The position numbers and the translations under genes were made by a program. Below, one piece after another: positions 57,386-64,000 of a DNA stretch of 64,000 nt. Each line of letters starts with the position of its first letter. The first letter of the stretch is position 1. Below the pieces are notes generated by a model. That model ran no database searches. It had not been told where the DNA came from and was given only the letters and a program-made list of their open reading frames with translations. This DNA comes from Paracoccus indicus (GTDB lineage: Bacteria > Pseudomonadota > Alphaproteobacteria > Rhodobacterales > Rhodobacteraceae), in contig NZ_PYWA01000003.1 of NCBI RefSeq assembly GCF_003056335.1, forward strand, positions 186,001 through 250,000. The letters are read 5' to 3'.

Positions 57386-58513
57386 ATGACCAAGGCATTG
57401 CAGGGCCGGCGCGTCAGCGTGATCGGCGCGGGGATCGGCGGCCTGACCGCCGCCATCGCCTTGGCCCGTCGCGGGGCGCAGGTCACGGTGCTGGAACAGG
57501 CGCCGCAATTGTCCGAGGTCGGCGCGGGGATCCAGATCTCGGCCAATGCGGTCAGGGTGCTGGATGCCTTGGGGTTGGCGCCCGCCTTGGCGGATCATGC
57601 CTTGCGCAACACCGGGGTGCGACTGCACGACGATGCGGGCCGGGTCGTCCTGCGGATGGACCTGCTGCGTCACCGCCCCGATGCGCGATTTCTGGTCATC
57701 CACCGCCCCCGCCTGATCGAGATCCTGCATCGGGCCGCCCTTGATGCAGGTGTCACGCTGCGCCTTGGACAGCGGATCGAGACGCCGCCCGAGGGGCTGG
57801 TCATCGCAGCCGACGGGCTGAGAAGCCCCCTGCGCCAGCATCTGAACGGCCAGCAGGTTCCCTTCTTCACCGGCCAGAGCGCGTGGCGTGCGACCATTCC
57901 AGATGCGGGGGCCGATCAGGCCGTGGCGCAGGTCTTCATGGGACCGGGGCGGCATCTGGTCAGCTATCCGCTGGCGCATGGCATCCGCAACATCGTGGCG
58001 GTGCTGGAACGACACGAATGGCAGGATGAGGGCTGGTCCCACGCCGATGATCCGGCAAACCTGCGGGCGGCCTTTGCGGGCTTCGGCGGACCCGTCCCGG
58101 GCTGGCTGTCGCAGGTGCGGGATGTCTCGATCTGGGGGCTGTTCCGCCATCCGGTTGCGCCGCGTTGGCACGATGAGGGGATGGCGCTGCTGGGCGATGC
58201 GGCCCATCCGACACTGCCGTTTCTGGCGCAGGGGGCCGGCATGGCGATCGAGGATGCCTGGACCGTCGCCGCCTGTCTTGACGCCGACCCCGACACGCGG
58301 GCCGCCTTGGCGCGATATCAGGCGATCCGGCAGCCGCGCGTCACGCGCATCGTGCAGGCCGCCAATGACAACGCCCGCAACTATCACCTGCAGGGGGTCA
58401 AGAGGCGGGCGGCGCATGGCGTGCTGCGGCTGGCGGATCGCTTTGCGCCCCGACTGATGCCGGGGCGCTTCGATTGGCTTTACGACTATGATCCGATGAC
58501 GGACTGCCCGTAA
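57386..58513 (+). CDS. FAD-dependent monooxygenase (salicylate hydroxylase-like)
   Basis: Class A flavin monooxygenase of 375 aa. The N-terminal FAD-binding Rossmann motif is VSVIGAGIGGLTAAIALARR (GxGxxG). Other motifs are EVGAGIQISANAVRVLDALG, the DG region VIAADGLRSPLRQ, and the FAD-ribityl GLLGDAAHP counterpart (ALLGDAAHPTLPFLAQGAGM). This group hydroxylates aromatic acids such as salicylate or 3-hydroxybenzoate. No ring-cleavage genes are adjacent, so the substrate is unknown. It ends five bases before the convergent glmM stop. Confidence 0.85.
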   Translation: MTKALQGRRVSVIGAGIGGLTAAIALARRGAQVTVLEQAPQLSEVGAGIQISANAVRVLDALGLAPALADHALRNTGVRLHDDAGRVVLRMDLLRHRPDARFLVIHRPRLIEILHRAALDAGVTLRLGQRIETPPEGLVIAADGLRSPLRQHLNGQQVPFFTGQSAWRATIPDAGADQAVAQVFMGPGRHLVSYPLAHGIRNIVAVLERHEWQDEGWSHADDPANLRAAFAGFGGPVPGWLSQVRDVSIWGLFRHPVAPRWHDEGMALLGDAAHPTLPFLAQGAGMAIEDAWTVAACLDADPDTRAALARYQAIRQPRVTRIVQAANDNARNYHLQGVKRRAAHGVLRLADRFAPRLMPGRFDWLYDYDPMTDCP

Positions 58514-58518
58514 GGGAT

Positions 58519-59862
58519 TCAGGCCGCGACCTCGACCGCGGCGACGATGCCGTCCACGACCTCGTGCAGGGTGGTCTCATCCTCGGCTTCGGCCATGACG
58601 CGGATCAGGGGTTCTGTCCCGGACTTGCGGATCAGCACGCGCCCCGAACCTGCCAGACGCGCCTCGGCGTCGGCGATGACCTTGCGGACGGCGTCCTGCG
58701 ATAGCGGATCGGCACCGGCGGCATAGCGTACGTTCTTCAGCAGCTGCGGCACCGGCTGGAATTGCGCGACCAGCTCGCTTGCGGGCTGACCGGTTTCGGC
58801 CATGGCCGCCAGCACCTGCATCGCCGCGACCAGGCCGTCACCCGTGGTGGCATAGTCTGTCATGACGATATGGCCCGACTGTTCGCCGCCCAGGTTGAAG
58901 CCACCCTCGCGCATGCGTTCGACCACATAGCGGTCGCCCACCTGCGTGCGCTCCAGCCGAAGGTTGCGGGCCTGCAGGAAGTGCTCCAACCCCAGGTTCG
59001 ACATGACGGTCGCCACCAGCGCCCCGCCCGCCAGGCGCCCCTGCGTGGCCCAACGCGAGGCCAGAAGCGCCATGATCTGGTCGCCATCGGCCACCTTGCC
59101 GTTCTGATCGACGATCACCACGCGGTCGGCATCGCCATCAAGGCTGATTCCCAGATGCGCGCCATGTTCGCGCACGGCGGCGGCGCAGGCCTCGGGGTGG
59201 GTGCTGCCGACGCCGTCGTTGATGTTGAAGCCATCGGGCTTCACGCCAAGCGGGATGACATCGGCGCCCAGTTCCCACAGGACATCGGGTGCGGCGCGAT
59301 AGGCCGCGCCATGGGCGCAATCCAGCACCACCTTCAGCCCGTCCAGCCGCAACCCCGAGGGCAGGGTGGTCTTGGCATATTCCATGTAGCGTCCTCGCCC
59401 GTCGTCGATGCGCTTGGCCCGACCGATGTTGCGGGGCTGGGCGGGCTCGATCTCGCCCGCGACGATGGCCTCGATCTCGGCCTCGGCCTCGTCGGACAGC
59501 TTGAAGCCGTCGGGGCCGAAGAACTTGATGCCGTTATCCTCGGCCGGGTTGTGGCTGGCCGAGATCATGATCCCCAGATCCGCCCGCATCGAGCGGGTCA
59601 GGAAGCCCACCGCAGGCGTCGGCACCGGCCCCAGCAGCAGCACGTTCATGCCGGTGCTGGTCAACCCCGCCGTCAGGGCGTTTTCCAGCATATAACCCGA
59701 CAGGCGCGTGTCCTTGCCGATCACCACGCGGTGCCGGTTGCGCCCGTCGCGGCGGAAATAGCGCCCCGCGGCGGCACCAAGGCGCAGCGCCATCTCGGCG
59801 GTCATGGGATAGGTGTTGGCGCGTCCGCGAACCCCGTCGGTTCCGAAAAACTTCCTGCTCAT
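58519..59862 (-). CDS. glmM: Phosphoglucosamine mutase
   Basis: Converts glucosamine-6-phosphate to glucosamine-1-phosphate for peptidoglycan and lipopolysaccharide precursors. The 447-aa protein begins [20 protein letters not shown]. The phosphoserine loop is [18 protein letters not shown], the metal loop is [15 protein letters not shown], the sugar-specificity loop is [19 protein letters not shown], and the C-terminal phosphate-binding loop is [13 protein letters not shown]. Its start overlaps the folP stop by four bases, as in other Proteobacteria where folP and glmM are paired. Confidence 0.97.
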   Translation of the reverse strand: MSRKFFGTDGVRGRANTYPMTAEMALRLGAAAGRYFRRDGRNRHRVVIGKDTRLSGYMLENALTAGLTSTGMNVLLLGPVPTPAVGFLTRSMRADLGIMISASHNPAEDNGIKFFGPDGFKLSDEAEAEIEAIVAGEIEPAQPRNIGRAKRIDDGRGRYMEYAKTTLPSGLRLDGLKVVLDCAHGAAYRAAPDVLWELGADVIPLGVKPDGFNINDGVGSTHPEACAAAVREHGAHLGISLDGDADRVVIVDQNGKVADGDQIMALLASRWATQGRLAGGALVATVMSNLGLEHFLQARNLRLERTQVGDRYVVERMREGGFNLGGEQSGHIVMTDYATTGDGLVAAMQVLAAMAETGQPASELVAQFQPVPQLLKNVRYAAGADPLSQDAVRKVIADAEARLAGSGRVLIRKSGTEPLIRVMAEAEDETTLHEVVDGIVAAVEVAA

Positions 59863-60851
59863 GTCCCCGTCCTTCCGTTCTCGTTGAGGGCGGCGATCAG
59901 GCGCAGCCCTTGTGCGTGTTCCGCGACATCATGGACGCGGTGGATCTGAATGCCCTGCGCCACGGCGGCGATGGTCAGCGCCAGCGTTCCGGGCGCGCGG
60001 TCCCGCGGTTCTTCTGCCCCGCCGATCCGGCCGATGAAGCGCTTGCGCGACACCCCCAGCAGGATCGGACAGCCCAAGCCATGATACAGCGAGATGCGCC
60101 GCAGGATGGCCAGATTATGCGCCTCGGTCTTGCCGAATCCTATGCCGGGATCGATCACGATCCTGTCCGCGCGAATTCCCGCCGCGCGGGCACGGGCGAC
60201 GCGATCTTGCAAGGCGTCATAGACGTCCAGAACCACGTCGTCATAACGCGGGTCGTCCTGCATGTCCTGGGGCAGACCCTGCGCGTGCATCAGGCAGACT
60301 GGACGACCGCTTTCGGCCACGACCGAAGGCAGGTCCGGGTCAAAATCGAAGCCCGACACATCGTTGACCATCGCAGCCCCCGCCTGCAGCGCCGCATGGG
60401 CCACAGCCGCCTTGCGCGTATCGACCGAGACCGGCACCGCGCCCGACATCGCCCGAATGGCGGGCATGATACGGGCGATCTCATCCGCGACGGGGACTTC
60501 GGTCGCACCGGGGCGGGTGGATTCGCCGCCGATGTCCAGAATATCGGCACCTTGGTCGATCAGCGATTGTGATTGGTCGATGGCATCATAGCTGCCGCCG
60601 TCGGAAAAGCTGTCGGGGGTGGCATTGACGATGCCCATCAGGCGCGGGCGGTCCATGGCCAGCCCCATGATCGGCGGGCGAGGGGCCGTCAGCGCCTGCA
60701 TCACATCGTCAGGCGCTTCCGAGACGACCACCGGTGCGTGCCCACGTTGAAGACGCTCCAGCAGGGTGAAGCCAGTCCAGCCGCCAGCAAGGGGCCAGCG
60801 GGCTCGTTCGGCTTGCGGGATGGGGCGGTAATAGACGCGGCTGTTGGACAT
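59859..60851 (-). CDS. folP: Dihydropteroate synthase
   Basis: Joins para-aminobenzoate to the pterin in folate synthesis; target of sulfonamides. The TIM-barrel core starts about residue 69 with [16 protein letters not shown], followed by [46 protein letters not shown] and GVSRKRFIG. The 330-aa length is above the usual 280 because of an N-terminal extension (about 65 residues) that includes [20 protein letters not shown]. The gene lies nine bases after the folB stop and overlaps glmM. Confidence 0.95.
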   Translation of the reverse strand: MSNSRVYYRPIPQAERARWPLAGGWTGFTLLERLQRGHAPVVVSEAPDDVMQALTAPRPPIMGLAMDRPRLMGIVNATPDSFSDGGSYDAIDQSQSLIDQGADILDIGGESTRPGATEVPVADEIARIMPAIRAMSGAVPVSVDTRKAAVAHAALQAGAAMVNDVSGFDFDPDLPSVVAESGRPVCLMHAQGLPQDMQDDPRYDDVVLDVYDALQDRVARARAAGIRADRIVIDPGIGFGKTEAHNLAILRRISLYHGLGCPILLGVSRKRFIGRIGGAEEPRDRAPGTLALTIAAVAQGIQIHRVHDVAEHAQGLRLIAALNENGRTGT

Positions 60852-60860
60852 GGGGGTTCC

Positions 60861-61661
60861 TCAGGGCAGCGTGATGCGTTCGATGCTGGCATGAAGTTGG
60901 TCGTCCACCTTGGGCAGGGGGGCGTCCTTCGGCAGCGCGAAGATCAGGCTGCGGGCTTGCAGGCGCATGGCCAACCAGATCCCCAGGCTTTCGGCGGTCT
61001 GGCCCGCGGCGGCCTCATCGGCGGCAAGGCGGCTTGGCGCCCAGACCACCTGCTGGCCTGACAAGGCAGCGGCGTCCAGTTCGGTGCGGGTCTCGGCGAC
61101 TTCCAGCTGCAACGCTCCGGCCAGGGCCCATGCGGCCTGATCCATCGCCAGCAGCGCAATCCGGCGATCATTGCCACCCTTGGGCAGGGGCAGGCCGGGT
61201 GGCTGCGGCACGATGATCAGCCCGCCCTCGGGCAAAGGGGCACCCTCGGCATGGACCATGATTACGGGTTCGGCAGTCACGCCTGTCGCGTCAAGCCGCG
61301 CGGCGCGGCGTGTGATCGAAACCCCAAGCGCACCCGGACCGCGGTCCAGCTTCTCGACGGTGACGGCGACCTCTGCCGCACGGGGATGGGCCAGAACCTC
61401 GGCGGCGATCTTCTCGGCCAAGGTTTCGACCAGATTATAGCGCTGATCGGCCAGCGCGGTCGTGACGGCCTGCGTCAGCACGTCATAGGACAGGATGTGA
61501 TCGACGTGATCGTCACTGCCCGACACGCTGTGACGCAGGTCGACGGTGATGTTGAAGCGCAGCCGCTGCTCCAGCCCTCGTTCGGACTGGAAAGCGCCGA
61601 TGTCGGCGGACAGCACGTGGTCGCGCAGAAAGATACGGTCAGCTTGTTCCATGACCGCCAT
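60861..61661 (-). CDS. folB: Dihydroneopterin aldolase domain with unassigned C-terminal half
   Basis: Residues 1 to about 120 are a FolB domain (RIFLRDHVLSADIGAFQSER, then LSYDVLTQAVTTALADQRYNLVETLAEKIA with the catalytic-region Glu, and VTVEKLDRGPGALGVSITRR), the enzyme before folP in folate synthesis. Residues about 121-266 do not match any family I know: GLIIVPQPPGLPLPKGGND, then AMDQAAWALAGALQLEV and TAESLGIWLAMRLQARSLIF. It may be a substrate-channelling or regulatory domain, or a lineage-specific extension. An alternative start, ATG at residue 4, is equally plausible. First gene of folB-folP-glmM. Confidence 0.85.
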   Translation of the reverse strand: MAVMEQADRIFLRDHVLSADIGAFQSERGLEQRLRFNITVDLRHSVSGSDDHVDHILSYDVLTQAVTTALADQRYNLVETLAEKIAAEVLAHPRAAEVAVTVEKLDRGPGALGVSITRRAARLDATGVTAEPVIMVHAEGAPLPEGGLIIVPQPPGLPLPKGGNDRRIALLAMDQAAWALAGALQLEVAETRTELDAAALSGQQVVWAPSRLAADEAAAGQTAESLGIWLAMRLQARSLIFALPKDAPLPKVDDQLHASIERITLP

Positions 61662-61709
61662 TCACAGGAAATCGGCGCGCTGGACAAGCCCCGCCGATCA
61701 GCCACCCCC

Positions 61710-62360
61710 TCAGTTCGAGGCGATGCGCTGTCCGGTGCGATAGAAGATGTGGCGTCCGATCTGGACGGTCTTCTGAAAACGGCGCGACCACGCAGGGCGG
61801 ACGGCGGGCGTGTGGAAGTAGGTCGCGCCGCCCGTCAGCTGGCGCGGCGCCCCCGACAAGGCGTCCCGCGCGATGTCCACGGCGCGCAAATAGGCGGCCT
61901 TGTTGCGGATCGGCTTGCGGCCGCCGATGGTATAGCTGAACTGGCTGGGCTGACGGATGACGCCGCAGACGCTGGTGGGGAAGGAACGGCTGTCGACGCG
62001 GTTCAGAATCACCTCGGCCACGGCGCGCTGACCCTGCGCACCCTCGCCGCGGGCCTCATGATACAGCGCTTCGGCAAGGCAGTTCAAATCTTCCTTTGAA
62101 TACCGTGTCTTGGTGCTTGCCAGATGCAGCTGCGCGACAGGTTCATCCGGTGAAATTTGCACTTTCACAGGTTCGGCATCCGTGTATAGAAGCGGCGTAG
62201 GGCGCGGCATGTTCGCCGCAGCCTGCAACGAGCCGAAGAACCCGGCTTCCGAGGTGAAAAGCGACCCGCTGCCACCGGCAGAGGCGCTTGTCGCGATAAG
62301 GGGTATGGCAGTGGCGGCACAAAAGCAGACGTGCGCCAGCCGTGACAGCAGCATGGGCAT
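61710..62360 (-). CDS. SleB-type cell wall hydrolase
   Basis: Periplasmic hydrolase of about 217 aa. A signal sequence (LLSRLAHVCFCAATAIPLIATSASA) is followed by a linker and the Hydrolase_2 domain. The domain has the catalytic Glu region CLAEALYHEARGEGAQGQRA, VAEVILNRVDSRSFPTSVCG, the Gln in QPSQFSYT and a late GGATYFHTPAVRPAW. SleB-like enzymes act as lytic transglycosylases or amidases on peptidoglycan. The ATG at 62360 has an AGGA site; the frame is open to 62540, but the upstream part would remove the signal peptide. Confidence 0.82.
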   Translation of the reverse strand: MPMLLSRLAHVCFCAATAIPLIATSASAGGSGSLFTSEAGFFGSLQAAANMPRPTPLLYTDAEPVKVQISPDEPVAQLHLASTKTRYSKEDLNCLAEALYHEARGEGAQGQRAVAEVILNRVDSRSFPTSVCGVIRQPSQFSYTIGGRKPIRNKAAYLRAVDIARDALSGAPRQLTGGATYFHTPAVRPAWSRRFQKTVQIGRHIFYRTGQRIASN

Positions 62361-62630
62361 GAACAGTCCTATATCAGGCACCCGTTGAGAGGGCGTTAAG
62401 GCGCTTGCTTCAGGGCAGACTGAAGGGGACGCGCGGTCTGGCGCTGGACTTAGGGTTTTCGCGACCGGCAACGCCAGCCCACATCCCCGTGAGACGCGGA
62501 ACCTGCGGAAATCCGGCCGTTTCTGGCAGAAATCCGCCACCGAATTTTCAGGCTAACGGCAGGATTCAGCACAAACCGACGAAATGGCCGCTGAGGGGCG
62601 GTGGCACTGGCTCAACTGAAAGTTGAAGAA

Positions 62631-64000
62631 TCACAGGGATTCGCGGCTGTTCCGGCTGCGTATCGCTGATTGGGCGGCAGCCAATCGGGCCACCGGTACG
62701 CGGAAGGGCGAACAGGACACGTAATCCACCCCGGCATCATGGCAGAAGGCGATGGATTCGGGATTGCCGCCGTGTTCGCCGCAGACCGAGATGGTGATGC
62801 CGGGCGATTGCCTGCGCGCGCGTTGAACGCCGGTCAGGATCAGTTCCCCCACGCCGTCTTCGTCCAGAACGTGGAACGGATCCTCGGCATAGACGCCCTG
62901 ACCGACATAGGTGCCCATGAAACGACCCGCATCGTCGCGCGACAGGCCATAGGTCATCTGCGTCAGGTCGTTCGTCCCGAAGGACAGAAACGCCGAATGC
63001 GCCGCGATATCGCCCGCCCGCAGCGCTGCGCGGGGCGTTTCGACCATTACCCCAAGACGATAGGTGAAATCGGCCCGCCTTTCGTTGCGCACTGCGGCGG
63101 CGACGGCGTCGATGCGGGTCTTGACCAGTTCCACCTCGCGCATGGCGCTGACCAGCGGGATCATGATCTCGGGGACGACGGGGTCGCCCTTGCGACTGGC
63201 CTCGACCGTCGCCTCGAAGATGGCGCGGGCCTGCATGTCATAGATCTCGGGGACGGTGATCCCAAGGCGGACGCCGCGCATGCCCAGCATGGGATTGAAC
63301 TCGGTCAGTGCCTCGACCCGGCGAATGACGTCCGAAAGGGGCAGGTCCAGCGATTCGGCCAGTTCGCGCATACCCTCGCGTTCTTGGGGCAGGAATTCAT
63401 GCAGCGGCGGGTCGAAAAGGCGGATGGTGACGGGCAGACCGGCCATGATCTCGAACAGGCTGCTGAAATCCTTGCGCTGCATCGGCAGGATGCGTTCCAG
63501 CGACAGGCGGCGGTCGTCGGGACTGTCGGCAAAGATCATCTCGCGCATGGCGGGCAGGCGATCGGCGTCGAAGAACATATGTTCCGTCCGGCACAGTCCG
63601 ATGCCCTGCGCCTGAAAGCGGCGGGCGGTCTTGGCGTCCTCGGGCGTGTCGGCATTGGCACGGACCTTCAGCCCGCCTGCCTGGGACGCCCAATCCATCA
63701 GCTGCGTGAAGGCGTCGTCCAGCGCGGGGGGCAGCAGGACGGCGCTGCCTGCCAGCACCTCACCCGAGCTGCCGTCGATGGTGATGACCTCGCCTTCCTT
63801 CAGGGTGCGATCTCCGGCCCGCAGCGTGCGGTTGCGCGCATCGACGGCGATGCCGCTGGCGCCCACGATGCAGGGCAGGCCCAGCCCGCGCGCGATCACC
63901 GCCGCATGGCTGGTGGTGCCGCCCCTTTCGGTCAGTACCGCGACCGAGGCATGCATGCCGCGAATATCCTCGGGGCCGGTTTCGCGGCGGACCAGGATGC
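62631..64000 (-). CDS. ppdK: Pyruvate, phosphate dikinase, C-terminal part (5' end outside window)
   Basis: The reading frame is open to the window edge, so the first ATG inside (63956) is not the true start. The piece starts in the swivelling phosphohistidine domain, with the catalytic His in ERGGTTSHAAVIARGLGLPC. It continues into the PEP/pyruvate TIM barrel (GIGLCRTEHMFFDADRLPAM, ALTEFNPMLGMRGVRLGIT, GTNDLTQMTYGLSRDDAGRF) and ends with the catalytic Cys in ISVCGEHGGNPES. These features fit PpdK, which interconverts pyruvate and PEP and supplies PEP for gluconeogenesis. Confidence 0.93.
   Translation of the reverse strand, partial: ILVRRETGPEDIRGMHASVAVLTERGGTTSHAAVIARGLGLPCIVGASGIAVDARNRTLRAGDRTLKEGEVITIDGSSGEVLAGSAVLLPPALDDAFTQLMDWASQAGGLKVRANADTPEDAKTARRFQAQGIGLCRTEHMFFDADRLPAMREMIFADSPDDRRLSLERILPMQRKDFSSLFEIMAGLPVTIRLFDPPLHEFLPQEREGMRELAESLDLPLSDVIRRVEALTEFNPMLGMRGVRLGITVPEIYDMQARAIFEATVEASRKGDPVVPEIMIPLVSAMREVELVKTRIDAVAAAVRNERRADFTYRLGVMVETPRAALRAGDIAAHSAFLSFGTNDLTQMTYGLSRDDAGRFMGTYVGQGVYAEDPFHVLDEDGVGELILTGVQRARRQSPGITISVCGEHGGNPESIAFCHDAGVDYVSCSPFRVPVARLAAAQSAIRSRNSRESL

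Noticed and set aside
62405..62626. 73-codon plus-strand frame between the SleB-like gene and ppdK
   Set aside because: No ribosome site and composition unlike coding sequence. I see nothing else convincing in 62361-62630 except leader sequence.

Overview
This is a chromosomal window from a high-GC alphaproteobacterium. The best fit is the order Rhodobacterales, and Paracoccus or a close relative. Reasons: ALAS-type 5-aminolevulinate synthase (C4 haem pathway), the cckA end / recA / alaS order, a LexA site of the GTTC-N7-GTTC class (read here as GAAC-N7-GAAC), a DksA with a degenerate zinc finger, an Hda-type replication regulator and a CIRCE-controlled groESL. I count 57 protein genes or gene pieces, including two at the window edges, two frameshifted genes and one very short lipoprotein gene. 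I see no rRNA, tRNA, CRISPR array, prophage or insertion sequence. Almost everything looks like core chromosome.

Layout. 0-6.4 kb: the 3' end of the CckA kinase, a sulfotransferase-like gene, recA with an SOS box, alaS with a coupled DUF1330 gene, and a class II amidotransferase. 6.4-15.7 kb: DUF4177, gatB, a lipoprotein lytic transglycosylase, an M20 dipeptidase, hemA, a RodZ-like membrane HTH protein, an M19 dipeptidase, an ABM-domain gene broken by a 7-bp tandem duplication, and an orphan ParA. 15.7-20.3 kb: a vitamin B12 uptake operon (btuB-F-C-D order on the minus strand) behind a cobalamin riboswitch. 20.3-31.9 kb: sirtuin deacylase, HAD hydrolase and EamA exporter pair, lepA, a small secreted protein, an entericidin-like lipoprotein, an rbsD plus M19 dipeptidase pair (the dipeptidase is frameshifted), pepF, an ABM-GNAT fusion and an Fe-S photolyase.

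32-41 kb: guaA, a CAP-domain lipoprotein, the branched-chain amino acid ABC transporter livJ-G-F-H-M, and proS. 41-50.4 kb: an AI-2E-type permease, hdaA, ppk and ppx (polyphosphate synthesis and breakdown in one run), groESL with its promoter and CIRCE operator, and a TraB/GumN-like protein. 50.4-64 kb: a very long Ala/Pro-rich single-pass protein with a GspL/PilM-like head and a GspC/PilP-like tail, a SIMPL-domain protein, an O-acetylhomoserine sulfhydrylase-type enzyme, a MoxR ATPase, dksA, an FAD monooxygenase, a folB-folP-glmM run, a SleB-type cell wall hydrolase and the 3' part of ppdK.

The strongest leads are the GspL/GspC-like hybrid protein standing alone, the 7-bp duplication that breaks the small ABM gene and could revert by slippage, the compound GAAC repeat before recA, the hairpin-rich leader between the B12 riboswitch and btuB, and the unassigned C-terminal half of the FolB protein. 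I found no clear new multi-gene system. Starts were reassigned where an internal start codon, ribosome-binding site or signal peptide fitted better than the longest reading frame.
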